Below, piece by piece: positions 1 through 9,553 of a stretch of DNA of 64,000 nt (positions are counted from its first letter, which is position 1; each line of letters starts with the position of its first letter). The stretch comes from Caldilineaceae bacterium (lineage in GTDB: Bacteria; Chloroflexota; Anaerolineae; Caldilineales; Caldilineaceae): assembly GCA_022821585.1 (NCBI GenBank), contig JAJEDI010000032.1:17604-81603 (forward strand), given 5' to 3'. A program made the position numbers and the translations under genes. The notes under the pieces were generated by a model. That model did no database searches. It worked only from the letters and a program-made list of their open reading frames with translations, and was not told the DNA's origin.

Positions 1-729
1 GGCACCGAGTTCATTTTCCCGCCGAATCTGATTCCGCGGCCGGTCGTATGGAGTAACTACATCGATGCCGTCACGCGCCCAGGACATCCATTTTTTCTCT
101 ATACTCGTAATAGTGTTGTCATCACGCTTACGGCTACATTGGGGACAGTACTGACGAGCTCATTTGTGGCGTTTGGCTTCGCCCGAATCCGCTTTCGGGG
201 CCGTGACTTCTGGTTCATTATTCTTCTTTCTACGCTGATGCTCCCCGATGTTGTCCGGTTGATCCCATCCTTCATCTTATTCAGAATACTGGGGTGGATA
301 GATACCCTGTTGCCGCTGATTGTGCCCTTCTGGTTCGGCGTCAATGCGTTCTATGTATTTCTTATTCGACAGTACTTCAGGACGATTCCCCTGGAGCTGG
401 ATGAAGCGGCGTTGATGGACGGGGCCACTTACGTGCGCATCTACTGGCAGGTCGTTTTGCCGATATCGGGACCGGTTTTGGGGGCTGTGACGATCTTTTC
501 CGTCCTCAGTCATTGGAATGACTTTCTGGGGCCTCTGATATACACGAATTCGGTTGATCTGCGCACGCTGGCGCTGGGTTTGCGCTTTTTCATGAGTCGA
601 ACAGGCACCGATTGGAACCAGCTGATGGCTGCATCCATTCTGATGCTTGCACCGATACTGGCGCTGTTTTTCTCAATGCAAAGATATTTCATTCGCGGCA
701 TCCACATGACAGGATTTGGAGGGCGGTAG
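1..729 (+). CDS. Carbohydrate ABC transporter permease, MalG type (5' partial)
   Basis: Inner-membrane permease half of a sugar importer. The frame is open from base 1, so the start and roughly the first 50-80 residues lie outside the window. The visible part begins with the periplasmic stretch FPPNLIPRPVVWSNY, typical of MalG/UgpE-type permeases just after the first membrane segment. Several hydrophobic segments follow, and the EAA loop ELDEAALMDGATYVRIYW, which contacts the ATPase, is present about 100 residues from the end. It is followed 41 bases later by an aminotransferase gene on the same strand, so the two may be co-transcribed. The substrate cannot be told from sequence. The family call is firm. 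Confidence 0.9.
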   Translation, partial: GTEFIFPPNLIPRPVVWSNYIDAVTRPGHPFFLYTRNSVVITLTATLGTVLTSSFVAFGFARIRFRGRDFWFIILLSTLMLPDVVRLIPSFILFRILGWIDTLLPLIVPFWFGVNAFYVFLIRQYFRTIPLELDEAALMDGATYVRIYWQVVLPISGPVLGAVTIFSVLSHWNDFLGPLIYTNSVDLRTLALGLRFFMSRTGTDWNQLMAASILMLAPILALFFSMQRYFIRGIHMTGFGGR

Positions 730-770
730 TCCTGTCCGGGTAATGTGCGAAAATCCAGGGGGAAGAGAAG

Positions 771-2021
771 ATGAAGGGACAAACGGCAGAGCTGGCAGTT
801 GAGGGAGGGACTCCCGTTTTTTCGGAGCCCATCGGTCAGAATCTGGGCGTGCGCAAAGTCGGCGCGGAAGAGGCGGAGGCAGTGGCTGCCTTGATCCGCG
901 ACGGGATAAGAGGCGATCCAATTGACGCGTTTTGCGAGGCTTTCACACGAGCGCATGGCGTGCGCCACGGGGTTGCTGTAGATTCAGGAACCGCTGCGGT
1001 CCACGTCGGCGTTGTCGCCGCCGGTGTCGAACCCGGCGATGAGGTAATCCTCCCGGCCATCAGCGACGTGGGTTCGGTGAAAGGAATCCTCGCCCAGAAC
1101 GCCATTCCGATCTTTGCCGACGTAGATTTGCATACGTTCAACATCGATCCCGCCGACGTCGAGGCAAAGATAACTGACAGGACGAAGGCAATCGTAGCAG
1201 TCCATCTTTACGGTCAGCCAGCGAAGATGGACGAACTGATGGACATTGGCCGGCGCCACGACATTCCGATCATTGAGGACTGCGCGCAGGCGCATTTCGC
1301 TGAATACAAGGGGAGGAGAGTGGGAACAATTGGAGATATTGGCGTATTCAGCTTCATCACCGGCAAACATATGACAACGATTACAGGCGGCATGGTGATG
1401 ACAGATACAGATGAGTTCGCCGAGCGGGCTGCGCTGTTCGCTGTAGGGCGCGGAGAGGAAGAAGGCACCAAGGAGGGTATGTTCTTCCGCACCCACGTCG
1501 GTCTGGGGCTCAACTACCGGATGAATCCTTTGGGGGCGGCGGTGGGAATGGTGCAGCTAAACAAGCTGGACGACATCGTGGCACGGCGCAGAGAGACCGG
1601 TCAGATGCTCGACCGGTTGATTCACGACATTCCGGGACTCAGCCCGCCGCACATTATAGATGAGGCAAAGCACGCCTACTGGCTCTACGCGGTCAGGTTG
1701 GATGAGGGCGCGTTTACTGCAGACATTTACACTTTTGCTCGCGCCCTGAAGGCCGAGGGCGTGGCTTGCATGCCCAAGTGGTACTATCTCCTCTATGATC
1801 ATCCTGCTTTTTTGAACCCAGAACCGCCGAAACATCCCGAATACGCGTTTCCGCGAGCCGTGTACGACGACCGCGAAAGGTATTACAAGGGCATGTGCCC
1901 CAACGCGGAACGGGGATTGGCAGCGCACCTCGTGATCACGTGGAGCGAATTCTATACGAAGGAGGATGTACTAGGCGTAGAAAGGGCCTTGCGCAAGGTA
2001 GCCGATGCCTATAGGGCATAG
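771..2021 (+). CDS. DegT/DnrJ/EryC1/StrS family PLP-dependent aminotransferase
   Basis: Fold-type I PLP enzyme of the sugar aminotransferase family, 416 residues. Hallmarks seen are the PLP-pocket stretch DSGTAAVHVGVVAAGVEPGDEV, the aspartate region IIEDCAQAHFAEYKG, and the Schiff-base lysine K199 in SFITGKHMTTITGG, where the family usually has SF..K....GEGG. Family members make amino sugars, or use the same fold for other transaminations or dehydrations. The start ATG follows a GGGGGAAGAGAAG ribosome-binding stretch. It lies after the permease gene and is followed by a hairpin terminator at 2040-2063. Association with a sugar transporter suggests amino-sugar or inosose metabolism, but the substrate is unknown. 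Confidence 0.85.
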   Translation: MKGQTAELAVEGGTPVFSEPIGQNLGVRKVGAEEAEAVAALIRDGIRGDPIDAFCEAFTRAHGVRHGVAVDSGTAAVHVGVVAAGVEPGDEVILPAISDVGSVKGILAQNAIPIFADVDLHTFNIDPADVEAKITDRTKAIVAVHLYGQPAKMDELMDIGRRHDIPIIEDCAQAHFAEYKGRRVGTIGDIGVFSFITGKHMTTITGGMVMTDTDEFAERAALFAVGRGEEEGTKEGMFFRTHVGLGLNYRMNPLGAAVGMVQLNKLDDIVARRRETGQMLDRLIHDIPGLSPPHIIDEAKHAYWLYAVRLDEGAFTADIYTFARALKAEGVACMPKWYYLLYDHPAFLNPEPPKHPEYAFPRAVYDDRERYYKGMCPNAERGLAAHLVITWSEFYTKEDVLGVERALRKVADAYRA

Positions 2022-2039
2022 CCTCCCGGTTCGAACTCA

Positions 2040-2063
2040 AAGCGCTGACGCACGTCAGCGCTT
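2040..2063. terminator. Hairpin terminator between convergent units
   Basis: Perfect 11-bp inverted repeat AAGCGCTGACG / CGTCAGCGCTT with a very short loop, followed on the plus strand by CTTTGC. It sits 18 bases after the aminotransferase stop and 157 bases beyond the stop of the convergent esterase gene. It could therefore stop transcripts from both sides. The T-tract is weak. Confidence 0.55.
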
Positions 2064-2219
2064 CTTTGCATCTTCAACATGATTTAATGCAAGTCAACGA
2101 CCCTGAAACTGCGCGTCCGATAAACGCGAGTCAAACGAATTCAGGCACAATGCGCGCACCCTCTCAGCCGCATTGCGGATTGATTGCCCCAACTCTTGCC
2201 GGACTGCATACAAGCTAAC

Positions 2220-3695
2220 CTAGCGCACGTGGATGTCGGCGAAGTCCATGTAGCGTTCCCAGTCGTAGGTGGTCACGTCGTGCTTGCCGGTGCGGATGTG
2301 GTAGCCGATTGTGCTTCTGACGGGCTGGTTGACGGGCGGGAGCTCGGTGACGGCGATGCCGTCGGTACCGAGGAGCTTGTAGACGGGGTCGGCGTGCAGT
2401 GCGCCCTGGAACTCGCCGTGGGGGTCGGCCCAGAGATCGGCGTCGGCGCTGACGACGTAGACGGGGCGGGGGGCGACGAGGGCGATGAGCATGTGCTGGT
2501 CGACGGGGAGCTCGTCTTCCCTGTCGTTGTAGCGCTTGAAGTTTTCGCAGAACCAGTGGGGATAGGTGACGTTGGCATGGCGGGCGGTTTCGCCGAAGCG
2601 GCGGCGGAAGAGGGCGGTGCCACCGCAGCCGGAGTTGTTGGGGATGACAAGGGCGAAGCGTTCGTCCTGGGCGCCGGCCCAGAGCGCGGTCTTGCCGAGG
2701 CGGGACTGGCCCATGACGGCGACGCGTGTGTGATCGATGTCGTCATCGGTCTCGAGGTAGTCGAGGGCGCGGCTCAGGCCCCAGGCCCAGGCGCCGATGG
2801 CTCCCCACTCGTTGGCGGCGGGTCGCGTCTGACCGGCTTTGTAGTAGAGGGGATGGACGCCGTTGTGGAAGCCGTCGTCGTAGTCGGGGTCGAGGTCGCC
2901 ATAGTAGATTGTTGTGATCGCGTAGCCGCGTTCCAAAATGCGCTCGACCGGCCAGCGGGAGAGAGCGGTGCCACGGCTGGCTTCGGTGGCGCGGTGGTTG
3001 CGTATGCCGCGGTCGATGCGGTTGCGCATCCACTGCTGTGAGAGAGTTATGCCGGGATCGCTATGGATTGAATGGTTGCCCTGAAAGTTGGGGACGAGGA
3101 AGGAGGGCACGGGTTTGGTCTGGTCGTTGGGCTGGTAGACGAGAATGTCCATCCTGTGACCGTCGCGGCGGCCGGTGAAGTAGACGGCGATCTCTTTGCG
3201 CGTTGCCTGGCCGTCGAGGGCGCTCTCGTCGACGGAGGTGACTTCGAAGGTCATGGCCTCGGGGCGGCCGGGCGCTTTGCCGTAGACGTGCTCCTCAAAA
3301 AGGCGCAACAGTTCCGGGCGGCGCACATTGCGCCAGGTTTCGGCATCGGTCACCGTATTGCCATCGAGTAGGCGCAGAGCGTCGGGCAACTGGTAGTCGG
3401 GCACTCTTTCTTCGTCGTAGTTGACATCCTCACATTCCCGCACCTGGTTGTACCAGGCGCTGGCCTGGGCGCGGGTGGGATCCAGTTTCAGGGCATATTC
3501 GAAGATTTCGGCGGCCAGGGGTTTGTTGTCCTGCAGGCCGTAGGCGCGGCCGAGCACTTCGAAGGTAAAGGAGTGTTCGAGCAGTTCGGGATGGATGTCC
3601 ACCAGGTGGGTCAGGCTGGCGATGACGTATTCCGGTGCTTCCCAGGTCGCCATTTCCTCGAGCAGGAGGTTCAGTTGCTCAGATACCTTAGCCAT
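2220..3695 (-). CDS. CE15-like glucuronoyl esterase / alpha-beta hydrolase with TPR-like N-terminus
   Basis: 491 residues. Residues about 1-90 look helical and TPR-like ([18 protein letters not shown]). Residues about 120-491 match the carbohydrate esterase family 15 pattern: nucleophile S331 in [11 protein letters not shown] (family motif G-C-S-R-x-G-K, with Q for C here), the [13 protein letters not shown] block, the region [11 protein letters not shown]...[16 protein letters not shown], and a late histidine H472 in TGKHDVT. CE15 enzymes cleave ester bonds between glucuronic acid and lignin alcohols. Unlike most CE15 proteins it shows no signal peptide, so it should be cytoplasmic. It is last in a six-gene operon with a sugar transporter and an isomerase, which suits intracellular de-esterification of an imported uronate oligomer. 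Family confident, substrate inferred. Confidence 0.8.
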   Translation of the reverse strand: MAKVSEQLNLLLEEMATWEAPEYVIASLTHLVDIHPELLEHSFTFEVLGRAYGLQDNKPLAAEIFEYALKLDPTRAQASAWYNQVRECEDVNYDEERVPDYQLPDALRLLDGNTVTDAETWRNVRRPELLRLFEEHVYGKAPGRPEAMTFEVTSVDESALDGQATRKEIAVYFTGRRDGHRMDILVYQPNDQTKPVPSFLVPNFQGNHSIHSDPGITLSQQWMRNRIDRGIRNHRATEASRGTALSRWPVERILERGYAITTIYYGDLDPDYDDGFHNGVHPLYYKAGQTRPAANEWGAIGAWAWGLSRALDYLETDDDIDHTRVAVMGQSRLGKTALWAGAQDERFALVIPNNSGCGGTALFRRRFGETARHANVTYPHWFCENFKRYNDREDELPVDQHMLIALVAPRPVYVVSADADLWADPHGEFQGALHADPVYKLLGTDGIAVTELPPVNQPVRSTIGYHIRTGKHDVTTYDWERYMDFADIHVR

Positions 3696-3756
3696 TGAGA
3701 TTTCCTTGACTGGATTGCGAGAAGCGTTGTGGCCGGTGAATGGGCAGGAGACAGGC

Positions 3757-4677
3757 TCAGACCTGGAGAACGTCGCGAATATAGTCGCGGCTCTGTTTGG
3801 CGCTTTCGACCGGCGACCAGCCTGGGTCTCGTTGCGAACGGCCTACCGAGTCCTGTTCGACGATCATCCACCCTTGATAGCCTTGTTTGCGCAGCACGTC
3901 GAAGAAGGCGGGAAAGTCGACAGCGCCTCGACCCAACTCGGCGAAGATGTCCATTGCCCAGGCCTGGCGCATGTGGATCCTTTCTCTTCTCACTTGTTCC
4001 AGTTTTTGCGGCCAGACGTCCTTGATGTGGAGATACCAGATGCGGTCGGCGTACTGCCTGGTTGCTTCGACGACGTCGCCGCCGCCGTAGTGGTAGTGGC
4101 CGGTGTCGAGGCAGAGGCCGACCAGTGCGGGGTCGGTCATCTCCATGATGCGGGCAACCTCGGCGGGGGTCTCGACATAGGTGCCGGTGTGATGATGGAA
4201 GACGGTCTTGAGGTTGAAGCGTTCTTTGCAGAGGGTTGCGACGGCCTCCAGGGTTTTGGCGGCGCGCTGCCATTCTTCGTCGGTCCAGCCGTCGCTGCCG
4301 TCGGCGGCGACGGAGCCGGCGACCTCAAGACGCCTTGGTGTCGTATCTCCGGCGATGATGATTTCCGAGACGCCGAAATAGGCGAGCAGCGCGCCAACGC
4401 TTTGTACGCGCTCAAGTAAGGGGTCGAGCCCTCCATCCTGCCCGAGGGGCAGGGCCACATAGGAGGAGGCCGCCTTCAGGTCTCTTTGCGCCAATTCGGC
4501 TCGCAACGTCTCCGGTTCGGCGGGGAAAAAGCCGTTGGTGCTGATTTCCGTGCCCTGGTATCCGGCCGCTGCGATTCCGTCCAGCATCTGGGCAAAGGTG
4601 AGGCCGCTGGTCTTGCTGCCGGCAAAGGAAAGGACGTCCCAGCTGATGGGGGCGCTGCCTATCTGCACTTCAAACAT
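3757..4677 (-). CDS. Sugar phosphate isomerase/epimerase, IolE-like TIM barrel
   Basis: 306-residue xylose-isomerase-like TIM barrel. The N-terminus [15 protein letters not shown] resembles 2-keto-myo-inositol dehydratase (IolE) and related epimerases. Metal-ligand strands are visible: GYQGTEIS, the histidine-rich [27 protein letters not shown], the WYLHIKDV block, and the terminal glutamate in WMIVEQD. These provide the Glu/Asp/His metal site typical of the family. It lies 61 bases before the CE15-like gene and 123 bases after the ATPase gene on the same strand. It most likely acts on the sugar or inositol derivative brought in by the operon's transporter. Inosose dehydratase is one option but cannot be fixed from sequence. 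Confidence 0.82.
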   Translation of the reverse strand: MFEVQIGSAPISWDVLSFAGSKTSGLTFAQMLDGIAAAGYQGTEISTNGFFPAEPETLRAELAQRDLKAASSYVALPLGQDGGLDPLLERVQSVGALLAYFGVSEIIIAGDTTPRRLEVAGSVAADGSDGWTDEEWQRAAKTLEAVATLCKERFNLKTVFHHHTGTYVETPAEVARIMEMTDPALVGLCLDTGHYHYGGGDVVEATRQYADRIWYLHIKDVWPQKLEQVRRERIHMRQAWAMDIFAELGRGAVDFPAFFDVLRKQGYQGWMIVEQDSVGRSQRDPGWSPVESAKQSRDYIRDVLQV

Positions 4678-4800
4678 AGTTCCTCACTTGGTGGGTTTAC
4701 CGTGGGTGCTCGGGAACCAGCAGACGGTCCGAGTATGGGATAGGCAGGCGTGAAGCGCTACGCAGCCTTACAGAAAAGGCGCCTGAATCGGCGCCATGGG

Positions 4801-5889
4801 TCAACGGATGGCTGCACCGGTCTCGTCGTCGAAGAGGTGAAAGCGGTTGAAGGAGAGGCTGAGGACATCTCCCTCGCGCACCTGGGTTGCGGCTACATCT
4901 TTGACCTTGAGGAGGAGGCCCTCTTTCTCGATGTCAAGAATCGTCTCCGAACCGAGCGGTTCCAGCAGGAAAACCCCGGCTTGATTGGCGCCGTCTTCAT
5001 CCATGGTGAAGCGGATCTCTTCAGGGCGAACGCCAAGGGTACAGACGCCGCCGGGGCAGAGTTCGGCGGCTCGGTGGGCCATCTCGTTGTCGACCGGGAT
5101 GACGAACTGATCGCTCTTGTGGACGGTTTTGCCGTTCTCCTTCCGGAGGGCGCCGGGGATGAAGTTCATGGGTGTGGAGCCGACGAAACGGGCGACGAAG
5201 TTGTTAGCCGGCATGTCGTAGATTTCGCTGGGCGTGCCCAGCTGTTGCAGCGTGCCTTCGTTCATCACCGCGATCTGGTCGGCCATTGTCATGCCCTCGA
5301 CCTGATCATGGGTGACGTAGATCATGGTGGTGCCCAATTCATGCTGCAGGCGTTTAATCTCGGCGCGCATGTAGACGCGGAGAAGGGCATCGATGTTGGA
5401 GAGGGGCTCATCCATGAGGAAGACGACGGGCTCGCGGACGATGGCCCGGCCGAGGGCGATGCGCTGCTGCTCGCCACCGGAGCAGAGGCCGGGCGGCCGC
5501 TCAAGGGTATGGGTTATGCCCAGCATTTCGGCTACATCGCGGACGCGGCGCTCGATCTCATCCTTAGGCGTCTTGCGCAAGCGCAGGGGATAGGCGATGT
5601 TGTCGAAGGCGGTGAAGTGGGGGTAGAGGGCATAGCTCTGGAAGACGAGGGCGACATCGCGTTCGCGCGGTTCGAGGTCGTTGACGCGTGTCTCGCCGAT
5701 GTAGATATCTCCGTAGGTGGGGCGCTCCAGCCCGGCAACGCAGCGCATGGTGGTGGTCTTGCCGCAGCCGGAGGGGCCGAGCAGGACGACCAGGTCACCG
5801 TCCCTGACGACGAGATTGAGCTGATTGACGGCGCAGGTATCGCCGAAGTACTTTGTCAGACCTTCTATTCTTACTTCCGCCAAAATCAA
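4801..5889 (-). CDS. ABC transporter ATP-binding protein, MalK/UgpC/MsmK type
   Basis: 362-residue sugar-importer ATPase on the cytoplasmic face. Walker A is GPSGCGKTT, the Q-loop is VFQSYALYPH, and Walker B is VVFLMDEPLSNIDA, followed by the H-loop IYVTHDQVE. The signature is LCSGGEQQRIALGRAI, with C-S-G-G-E in place of the usual L-S-G-G-Q. The C-terminal 120 residues are the TOBE/OB regulatory domain (NFIPGALR, LGVRPEEIRF). It is the only MalK-type ATPase in this window, while two other sugar transporters here have none. A shared, MsmK-like role is therefore likely. Confidence 0.93.
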   Translation of the reverse strand: MILAEVRIEGLTKYFGDTCAVNQLNLVVRDGDLVVLLGPSGCGKTTTMRCVAGLERPTYGDIYIGETRVNDLEPRERDVALVFQSYALYPHFTAFDNIAYPLRLRKTPKDEIERRVRDVAEMLGITHTLERPPGLCSGGEQQRIALGRAIVREPVVFLMDEPLSNIDALLRVYMRAEIKRLQHELGTTMIYVTHDQVEGMTMADQIAVMNEGTLQQLGTPSEIYDMPANNFVARFVGSTPMNFIPGALRKENGKTVHKSDQFVIPVDNEMAHRAAELCPGGVCTLGVRPEEIRFTMDEDGANQAGVFLLEPLGSETILDIEKEGLLLKVKDVAATQVREGDVLSLSFNRFHLFDDETGAAIR

Positions 5890-5983
5890 CTCTCCTTTGG
5901 CTCTCGGAAGCCAACTCTCGGCCGCAAATCCGGCGGCCTGGCGTCGTGAGCTTTACGGTGACACGGAGGCCGTTGGTAAGGGC

Positions 5984-6898
5984 TTACTGGCCGCTGGCGA
6001 CGCCGAAGGTCAGCCCGCGCACGAGGAATCTCTGTAAGGTAAAGGCTGCGACCAGCACGGGAAAAACCGCGATGGTGCCGGCGGCGCTGACCACGCCCCA
6101 GTCAAGCTCGTGCTGTGGGATCTGCGCCTGGATCGCAATCGGAAGCGTCATGGTTTTCATGGAGTTCACGAAGTAGAGGGCGATGATGTACTCGTTCCAG
6201 TTGAAGATAAAGAGCAGGATGGCGATGGAAAAGAGGCTGGGGAAGATCAGCGGCAGGAGGATGCGGCGCACGGCGCCGAAACGGGTATCTCCGTCCATGA
6301 GGGCGGCTTCCTCGACGTCCATGGGGACATCCATAAAGGTGCCGCGCAGGACCCAGACGGCGAAGGCGGTGTTGAGAACAGTATAGAGGATGATCAGCGT
6401 ATATTTTTCGTCGATAATTCCAAGATCACTGCCGAGGAGGAAGAGGGGGATGGCGGAGGCGATGGGGGGCAGGAGGGCGACGAGACCCATCAGGCCGACG
6501 ACGATGGCGACGAATTTGAAGGGCAGGCGCATCCTGGTGGCGGCGTAGGCGGCTGGGACTGAAATGACCAGACAGATGATGGTTGCCAAGGTGGCAACGA
6601 CGAGACTGTTATAGACATTTTCGAGGATGCGACGTTCAAAGATGGTCACCCAGGCGTCAAGGCGGGGGTCGGTTGGGAAAAAACGGGGCGGGATGTGGGC
6701 GAGGTCGCGCAGAGATTTGATGGAGGAGATGGCGACCCAGTACATAGGGACGAGTGTCCAGAAGGCGGCGAGGTAGAGGACGATGACAACGAGCAGTTTT
6801 CGCAGGTTGAAACGGCGTTCCTGTACGGCCATTTCAACAGGGAGGGGCACGGTCTCGGTTGTTGCCGTCTCTCTCGCTTCAGATTGTGCCATCAGCAT
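5984..6898 (-). CDS. Carbohydrate ABC transporter permease, MalG type
   Basis: 304 residues with an N-terminal cytoplasmic tail of about 35 residues and six hydrophobic segments. The post-TM1 periplasmic stretch PPRFFPTDPRLDAWVTIF and the EAA loop DVEEAALMDGDTRFGAVRRI near residue 210 place it in the MalG/UgpE family. It pairs with the MalF-type permease 28 bases upstream and with the ATPase 94 bases downstream. It forms half of the membrane channel. Confidence 0.92.
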   Translation of the reverse strand: MLMAQSEARETATTETVPLPVEMAVQERRFNLRKLLVVIVLYLAAFWTLVPMYWVAISSIKSLRDLAHIPPRFFPTDPRLDAWVTIFERRILENVYNSLVVATLATIICLVISVPAAYAATRMRLPFKFVAIVVGLMGLVALLPPIASAIPLFLLGSDLGIIDEKYTLIILYTVLNTAFAVWVLRGTFMDVPMDVEEAALMDGDTRFGAVRRILLPLIFPSLFSIAILLFIFNWNEYIIALYFVNSMKTMTLPIAIQAQIPQHELDWGVVSAAGTIAVFPVLVAAFTLQRFLVRGLTFGVASGQ

Positions 6899-6926
6899 AT
6901 ACTCCTTGGGAAAACGACAGTCAAAC

Positions 6927-7892
6927 TCAGCGGCTTCTGCGCTCCACCCACAGATATCTTACAAAGATGGTGCCGGCGATGTAGGTCATCAGCAGCATGA
7001 CGAGCACCGCAGCAGAGGCGTAGTGGGGCTTGAGGCGCTGGAAGGACATACCGTAGATGTACCAGGACAGGTTCCAGGTGGCGCGGCCGGGGCCGCCCTG
7101 GGTGGTGGCGGCGATGGTGCCGATGGTGCGGGTGGACCAGACAAAGACGAGGATGGTGGCGATGGCGAACATCGGCCTGATGTAGGGAAGGGTCATGTCC
7201 CAGAAGGCGCGCCAGCGGGTTGCGCCATCGACGGCGGCAGCTTCGTAGATGTCGCGGGGGACCTGGTTGAGGCCGGCGTAGAGGAGCAGGAATGCCAAGG
7301 GGCTGATGCGCCAGATCTCGACGACACAGAGGGCGATAAAGGCGGTATCGGCCTTCACAAGCCAGATGATGGGTTCCAAGCCGACCGCGGCGAGCGGCAC
7401 GTTTACCAGTCCCAAAGTGGGGTGGTACATGATCTTCCACATCATACCGGCGACGATTTCGGATACCATGAGTGGAATAATCAGGATGGAGATCCAGATG
7501 GCCTTGCGGCCGGCGTAGTCGCTATGCACCAGAAGGGCCAGACCCAGCCCCACAAGCAGGCACATGGGGACGACAACGATGCCCATCTTGAGGCTGAAGA
7601 TGAGTGCGCCGTGGAAGATGGTGTCCCTGGTGAGCCGGGAGAGGTTGGCGAGGCCGATCCACTCACCTTTTTCGCTGGTGAGAATCAGCCAGAAGTTGTA
7701 AACGATGGGATAGAACTGGACCAGAATCAGTGCCAGGAGGCTGGGCACGATCAGCAAGACACCGAGGCGGTTGTCGCGAAAGCTGAATAGCTCTGACCAC
7801 ATGCCCTGGGGCGGCGGAGGCTGTGTGGTCACGCTGTTTGCGCTTGTCGCGCCCTGGCCAGGCAAGGGACTGACGGTCTGTTGTACGGTCAA
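6927..7892 (-). CDS. Carbohydrate ABC transporter permease, MalF type
   Basis: 321 residues with about 40 cytoplasmic residues, then six membrane segments starting at LGVLLIVPSLLALILVQFYPIVYN. The EAA loop is DIYEAAAVDGATRWRAFWDM near residue 220. The GGPGRATWNLSWYIY segment after it is typical of MalF/UgpA permeases. It partners the MalG-type permease downstream. A gap of 122 bases with a strong inverted repeat separates it from the binding-protein gene. Confidence 0.92.
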   Translation of the reverse strand: MTVQQTVSPLPGQGATSANSVTTQPPPPQGMWSELFSFRDNRLGVLLIVPSLLALILVQFYPIVYNFWLILTSEKGEWIGLANLSRLTRDTIFHGALIFSLKMGIVVVPMCLLVGLGLALLVHSDYAGRKAIWISILIIPLMVSEIVAGMMWKIMYHPTLGLVNVPLAAVGLEPIIWLVKADTAFIALCVVEIWRISPLAFLLLYAGLNQVPRDIYEAAAVDGATRWRAFWDMTLPYIRPMFAIATILVFVWSTRTIGTIAATTQGGPGRATWNLSWYIYGMSFQRLKPHYASAAVLVMLLMTYIAGTIFVRYLWVERRSR

Positions 7893-7970
7893 CGATGCCC
7901 TCCTTGGACCGGTTGATCAGTTCGAAGAAGAAGACCTTTTGCGCCCAAGTTCAGAGTATGCGTACAGGGA

Positions 7971-8001
7971 GAGAGGAGTGAGGGGGAATCTCGCTCCTCT
8001 C
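7971..8001. repeat. Inverted repeat at binding-protein/permease junction (operon 1)
   Basis: Twelve-base arms GAGAGGAGTGAG (7971-7982) and CTCGCTCCTCTC (7990-8001) enclose an 8-base loop, with one wobble position. It lies just after the stop of the binding-protein gene and before the MalF-type permease, read on the minus strand. There is no T-tract, so it is more likely an RNA stability or attenuation element than a full terminator. Three other transporter operons here have a hairpin at the same junction. Confidence 0.6.
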
Positions 8002-8014
8002 CCGGGAAATCACT

Positions 8015-9358
8015 CTAGTTGGTCACACCTTCCATTTCGAGCCGGATTTCGGCGCCAGCCTGCTCGCAGGCTTCCTGGCCGGTTATGTCACCGGCGCCGA
8101 CGGCGCTGAAGGCCGGTCCAAGAATGGCGAGGCTGATACCGGTGGCCTGGGTGCTGCGGGGCCGCCACTTGGGCGGCACCATCAGGGCTTCGAACTGGGC
8201 CGGGAACCAAGGCTTCTCCAGGATCAGTTCAGGGTCGTTGAAGACGGACTTGCGGAAGGGGATGCCGCCGGCGTGGGCGTAGGACAGCGCGTGCTCCTGG
8301 TTGTAGTGCATCCACTCCATGTAGGTCCAGGCGGCGTCCTTGTGCTCGGAGTGGGCATTGAGCACGAGGCCCCAGTGGCCCATCATGGAGACGTGGGGCG
8401 CGCCGACTTCGGAGGCGGGCAGAGGCAGATAGAGCATCTTGCCGGCTACGTCGGAGTCGGTCTCGTCCTCAAAGGCGGCGTAGGCGTCGCCCGGCCAGCC
8501 GATGCCCATCATGGCGCGGCCGGAGACGACCTCAGCGACCATCTCGGTGGTGCCGTAGGTATTGCCGCCCGGCGGCAGGTACTTGCTCAGCTGCTCGTAG
8601 AGCGTGAGGGCATCGCAGCCGGCCTCGTTGTCGAGGATTACGTTGAATTCGTCGTCGAAGATGCCGCCGCCCATGGACCACAGAAGGGCCAGGGCGTCAC
8701 TGCCGGCGGCGCCGCGCACGTTGTAGCCGTAGAAGGGCGGGTCGCAATCGGGACAGTGGACTTGTTCAGCGATCGCCAGTACGTCATCCCAGGTTACAGG
8801 CGCATCGAGTCCGAGTTCGTCAAGGATGTCCTGGCGGATGTAGAACATGATGACGTTGCCCTGGATGGGCAGGGCGTGCAGGTCGGGGCGCTCACCGGTC
8901 TGGAAGTCCAAGGGGATAGGCCCGTAGGGGGGAGGCCAGGAGAAGACGTCGTAGGAGACCTGGGGCACGTCGTCGTCGCGGGTTGCGCCGTAGGCTTCGG
9001 TGAGGTTGACGGAGAGCCCGCCGTCGACGATGTTAGGCATCCAGGGATCGTCGGCGAAGATGACGTCGAATTCACCGGACTCGGTGCGGGCGAGGGAGAT
9101 CACCTTTTCGAAGAAGGTCGTCCAGGGGAAGGGCGCCACTTCGACCTTGATGCCCGGGTTTTCTTCTTCGAACTGCGGGATCAGAGCGACGAGGCCATCA
9201 GCCAGGGGGCCCTGGGCGGTGATGATACTGATGGTGACTTCCTCGGGCATTTCTTCTTCCATGGCCCCGGTCTCTGCCGGCGCCGCGGGCGCCGCGCAGG
9301 CCGACACCATGATAGCCATCACCAGGGTGAAGACGGCGAACAGATAGAGCTTTTTCAT
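8015..9358 (-). CDS. Extracellular sugar-binding lipoprotein (ABC family 1)
   Basis: 447 residues. A short signal peptide ends in the lipobox MVSAC with lipidated C21, followed by the low-complexity linker AAPAAPAE seen in Chloroflexota lipoproteins. The mature part has the family 1 solute-binding layout: TISIITAQGP early, NPGIKVEV, a FDVIFADDPWMP block, and VTWDDVLAIAEQVH. It should be anchored outside the membrane and deliver a sugar to the permeases downstream. The start follows AAGGAGGAAGCAAAGTC, a strong ribosome-binding site. It is first in the operon running down to 2220. Confidence 0.92.
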   Translation of the reverse strand: MKKLYLFAVFTLVMAIMVSACAAPAAPAETGAMEEEMPEEVTISIITAQGPLADGLVALIPQFEEENPGIKVEVAPFPWTTFFEKVISLARTESGEFDVIFADDPWMPNIVDGGLSVNLTEAYGATRDDDVPQVSYDVFSWPPPYGPIPLDFQTGERPDLHALPIQGNVIMFYIRQDILDELGLDAPVTWDDVLAIAEQVHCPDCDPPFYGYNVRGAAGSDALALLWSMGGGIFDDEFNVILDNEAGCDALTLYEQLSKYLPPGGNTYGTTEMVAEVVSGRAMMGIGWPGDAYAAFEDETDSDVAGKMLYLPLPASEVGAPHVSMMGHWGLVLNAHSEHKDAAWTYMEWMHYNQEHALSYAHAGGIPFRKSVFNDPELILEKPWFPAQFEALMVPPKWRPRSTQATGISLAILGPAFSAVGAGDITGQEACEQAGAEIRLEMEGVTN

Positions 9359-9495
9359 GACTTTGCTTCCTCCTTACTGAAATTGGTTTGGAGAGAACTG
9401 CACTGGAGTTTCACGGAAATGCGATTCTGTCAGGCACTTGGCAAGGTCAAAGGACGGGGGAGGATCTATTCTGTTGGAAAGGTTTGGCTGGCAGG

Positions 9496-9525
9496 TATAT
9501 TGGAAGATATTGCGCACTTTGTCAA
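9496..9525 (-). promoter_or_regulatory. Candidate promoter for transporter operon 1 with overlapping palindrome
   Basis: On the minus strand a perfect TTGACA (9520-9525) is followed 18 bases later by AATATA (9496-9501), about 140 bases before the binding-protein start. The -35 box lies inside the inverted repeat GCACTT-N4-AAGTGC (9514-9529), a plausible repressor site. The -10 match is only partial. Confidence 0.45.
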
Positions 9526-9553
9526 GTGCCCATATTCGGGGCCTGGCGTGGGT

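Noticed and set aside
4750..5949. Long plus-strand open frame (399 codons) opposite the MalK-type ATPase
   Set aside because: It mirrors a highly conserved gene on the other strand, has no family-like motif and is rich in G, A, E and D, as expected of the antisense of a high-GC gene.
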